The position numbers and the translations under genes are program-made. Below are positions 43,377 to 44,760 of a stretch of DNA of 44,760 nt, piece after piece. Location: NCBI GenBank assembly GCA_946221025.1, contig CAMIMS010000011.1, forward strand, positions 1 to 44,760. The letters are read 5' to 3'. Each line of letters begins with the position of its first letter. Positions within the stretch are counted from its first letter, which is position 1. Origin of the DNA: an uncultured Pseudoclavibacter sp. (GTDB lineage Bacteria; Actinomycetota; Actinomycetes; Actinomycetales; Microbacteriaceae). The notes beneath the pieces were generated by a model. That model saw only the letters and a list, made by a program, of their open reading frames with translations. It was not told the origin of the DNA and did not search any database.

Positions 43377-43879
43377 CCCACGCAGACCCGCGCGCAACGT
43401 TGGCGTTCGACGAGCAGTGCGTGAGCTACGACGTCACCGCGAACACCTGGCAAGAGTCGGTGCGCATCGTCGGCGACATGCTCGGCGAACGTGGATTCGC
43501 CACCCCCGCCTACACCGAAGAGATGATCGACCTCATCGAGCGCACCGGCCCGTACGTCGTAGTGCGCGCGGGAATCGCGCTCGTGCACGCGCAGCCGGGC
43601 AATGAGACGCTCCGAAACGGCCTGTGCGCGATCCGCCTCGCTACTCCGGTGCGGTTCGGACATGCGCACTACGACCCGGTGGAGTGCGTGATCGGGCTCG
43701 CTGTGACCACGCCCGAGGAGCACCTCACGGTCGTCGCTTCGCTCGCGAACGCGCTCGACGATGACGAGCTGCTCGACCGCATCCGCAACTTTCGAGATGA
43801 GCACGAGGCCGTGCGAGAGGTGATCGACCGGAACGAGCGGCTGCGGATCGAATCGTCTGAGTCAGCGGCGGTCGCGTAG
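43373..43879 (+). CDS. PTS EIIA-like protein (mannitol/fructose/ascorbate type)
   Basis: A 168-aa cytoplasmic protein of the PTS EIIA type 2 fold. The phosphorylatable His is in AGIALVHAQPG, inside the family pattern of a hydrophobic strand plus (G/P)IA-x-HA. YTEEMIDLIERTGPYVVV and a C-terminal LANALDDDELLDRIRNF follow the family course. No EIIB or EIIC gene is nearby, so it is either a regulatory EIIA or the partner of a distant permease. It overlaps add by ATGA. Confidence 0.85.
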   Translation: MTHADPRATLAFDEQCVSYDVTANTWQESVRIVGDMLGERGFATPAYTEEMIDLIERTGPYVVVRAGIALVHAQPGNETLRNGLCAIRLATPVRFGHAHYDPVECVIGLAVTTPEEHLTVVASLANALDDDELLDRIRNFRDEHEAVREVIDRNERLRIESSESAAVA

Positions 43880-43888
43880 CTGCGCCGA

Positions 43889-43962
43889 GTGTGCAAATCG
43901 GACAAATAGTGGGTGGCATCCAAATATTTGGATGCCACCCACTATTTGTGCATTCTGCACAC
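43889..43962. terminator. Long palindrome at the convergent junction
   Basis: A perfect 48-bp palindrome (43902-43949) centred on AAATATTT has arms containing GTGGGTGGCATCC. Outer arms GTGTGCA and TGCACAC (43889-43895, 43956-43962) share the same centre, with six unpaired bases on each side. It lies between the EIIA-like gene and the leftward mutase gene, so it may terminate both. Confidence 0.75.
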
Positions 43963-43988
43963 GAACCCGCGGCCTGTGCCGCGCGTGC

Positions 43989-44760
43989 TCACAGGCCCCG
44001 AAGCACCCCGTCCATCGCCTTCGCGACCCTCGCCGCGGTTTCGCTCGCGGCCGCGCGGCGCTCCTGGGCTGAGCCTTCGGTCGCGACCGCATCCACGTAG
44101 CACTTGATCTTCGGCTCGGTGCCCGACGGACGCACCATCACGCGCGTGCCGTCGGAAAGGCGCAGGCGCACAATGTCCGCGCGGGAGGCCTCATCCGGCA
44201 GCGCAGCGAGGTCAGTCGCCTCGGTCACGGCCGCTCCTGCGACTTCGGTCGGGAGGGCAGCGCGCAGTGCGGCCATGACGCGCGGAATCTCGGTCACATC
44301 CTCGAAACGCACCGACGCTTGGGTCGATGCGAACGAGCCGAAGCGCTCCGAGAACTCGTCGTCAAGATCCCACAGGGCCTTACCGGACGCGGCCAGGGTG
44401 CCCGCCATCTCGAGAATCGCAACCGCCGCCGAAACGCCGTCCTTATCGCGCACCGACTCCGGGTTCACGAGGTAGCCGAGCGCCTCCTCGTAGCCGAACA
44501 CGAGGCCCGGCGCGCGCGAGATCCACTTGAACCCGGTCTGCGTCTCGGCGTAGCCGATGCCGTAGCCTTCGGCGACCTTGCTGAGCGCCGGGGAGGACAC
44601 GAGCGACGTCGCGAGGGTCGGTGCGCCCGAGCCGGTCGCGGCCTGCTGTCCGGCCGCGGCGCGTTCAGCCGCGCGCCAGCCGAGGAGCTTTCCGACGTCG
44701 TTGCCGCCGAGGCTCACCCATCCGTTGCCGTCACGCGCGGGCAGGGCCACGGCGAGGCGG
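43989..44760 (-). CDS. Phospho-sugar mutase (phosphomannomutase/phosphoglucomutase family), 3' part
   Basis: C-terminal 257 residues or so of an alpha-D-phosphohexomutase; the gene runs on past the right edge of the window. Visible are the sugar-binding EEALGYLV, DGVSAAVAILEMA and the phosphate-binding loop VRPSGTEPKIKCYV of domain 4. The catalytic Ser and metal loops lie outside the window. In M. tuberculosis pmmB lies a few genes from add, deoA and cdd, which raises the possibility that such enzymes also handle pentose phosphates; specificity cannot be decided here. Confidence 0.88.
   Translation of the reverse strand, partial: RLAVALPARDGNGWVSLGGNDVGKLLGWRAAERAAAGQQAATGSGAPTLATSLVSSPALSKVAEGYGIGYAETQTGFKWISRAPGLVFGYEEALGYLVNPESVRDKDGVSAAVAILEMAGTLAASGKALWDLDDEFSERFGSFASTQASVRFEDVTEIPRVMAALRAALPTEVAGAAVTEATDLAALPDEASRADIVRLRLSDGTRVMVRPSGTEPKIKCYVDAVATEGSAQERRAAASETAARVAKAMDGVLRGL

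Overview
The window comes from a high-GC Gram-positive actinobacterium. The gene families, the TANNNT-type -10 boxes and the many apparently leaderless genes suggest order Micrococcales, probably family Microbacteriaceae; this placement is inferred from gene content and base usage, with no rRNA in view.

Layout. (1) 1-10.1 kb is housekeeping: a 5'-truncated PBP4-type D,D-carboxypeptidase, nicotinamidase pncA, an ABC exporter with two unusual insertions, a secreted CHAP-domain protein with an I36-like C-terminus, a small membrane protein, GTP cyclohydrolase II overlapping a polyprenol-phosphate mannosyltransferase, a GNAT acetyltransferase, trpS and xth. (2) 10.1-20.9 kb is a polymorphic-toxin island. 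It holds two coupled uncharacterised genes (10100-11910), a divergent orphan immunity-like gene, then WXG100-headed toxin 1, immunity 1, an orphan toxin C-terminal cassette, immunity 2, toxin 2 and immunity 3. The toxins look like type VII (ESX/WXG100) substrates with a C-terminal ββα-metal (Endonuclea_NS_2/YeeF-like) nuclease; the immunity proteins look YezG/DUF600-like. Both full toxin genes share one promoter design with a 14-bp dyad next to the -35. (3) 20.9-31.8 kb holds a YihY membrane protein, sdhCDAB, a GDP-mannose-dependent glycosyltransferase divergent from a mannose-1-phosphate guanylyltransferase, two BMP-type nucleoside-binding lipoproteins and an SRPBCC protein. (4) 31.9-43.9 kb is a nucleoside uptake and salvage cluster: ABC ATPase, two permeases, cdd, deoA, and later add, an EIIA-like protein and a phosphohexomutase. 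sdhCDAB beside cdd-deoA-add is an arrangement also known from Mycobacterium tuberculosis. It is interrupted by an accessory insert (38.1-42.2 kb): a HipA-like kinase plus HIRAN protein pair of visibly lower GC, and three tandem paralogous lipoproteins.

How it fits together. BMP lipoproteins would capture nucleosides, the ATPase and permeases import them, and Cdd, DeoA and Add degrade them; the mutase at the right edge may channel the pentose or hexose phosphate. ManC, the mannosyltransferases and possibly the mutase belong to GDP-mannose and cell-envelope glycolipid metabolism. The toxin island and the kinase-HIRAN pair are the candidate conflict systems. No T7SS export machinery, tRNA, rRNA, CRISPR array or transposase was recognised.
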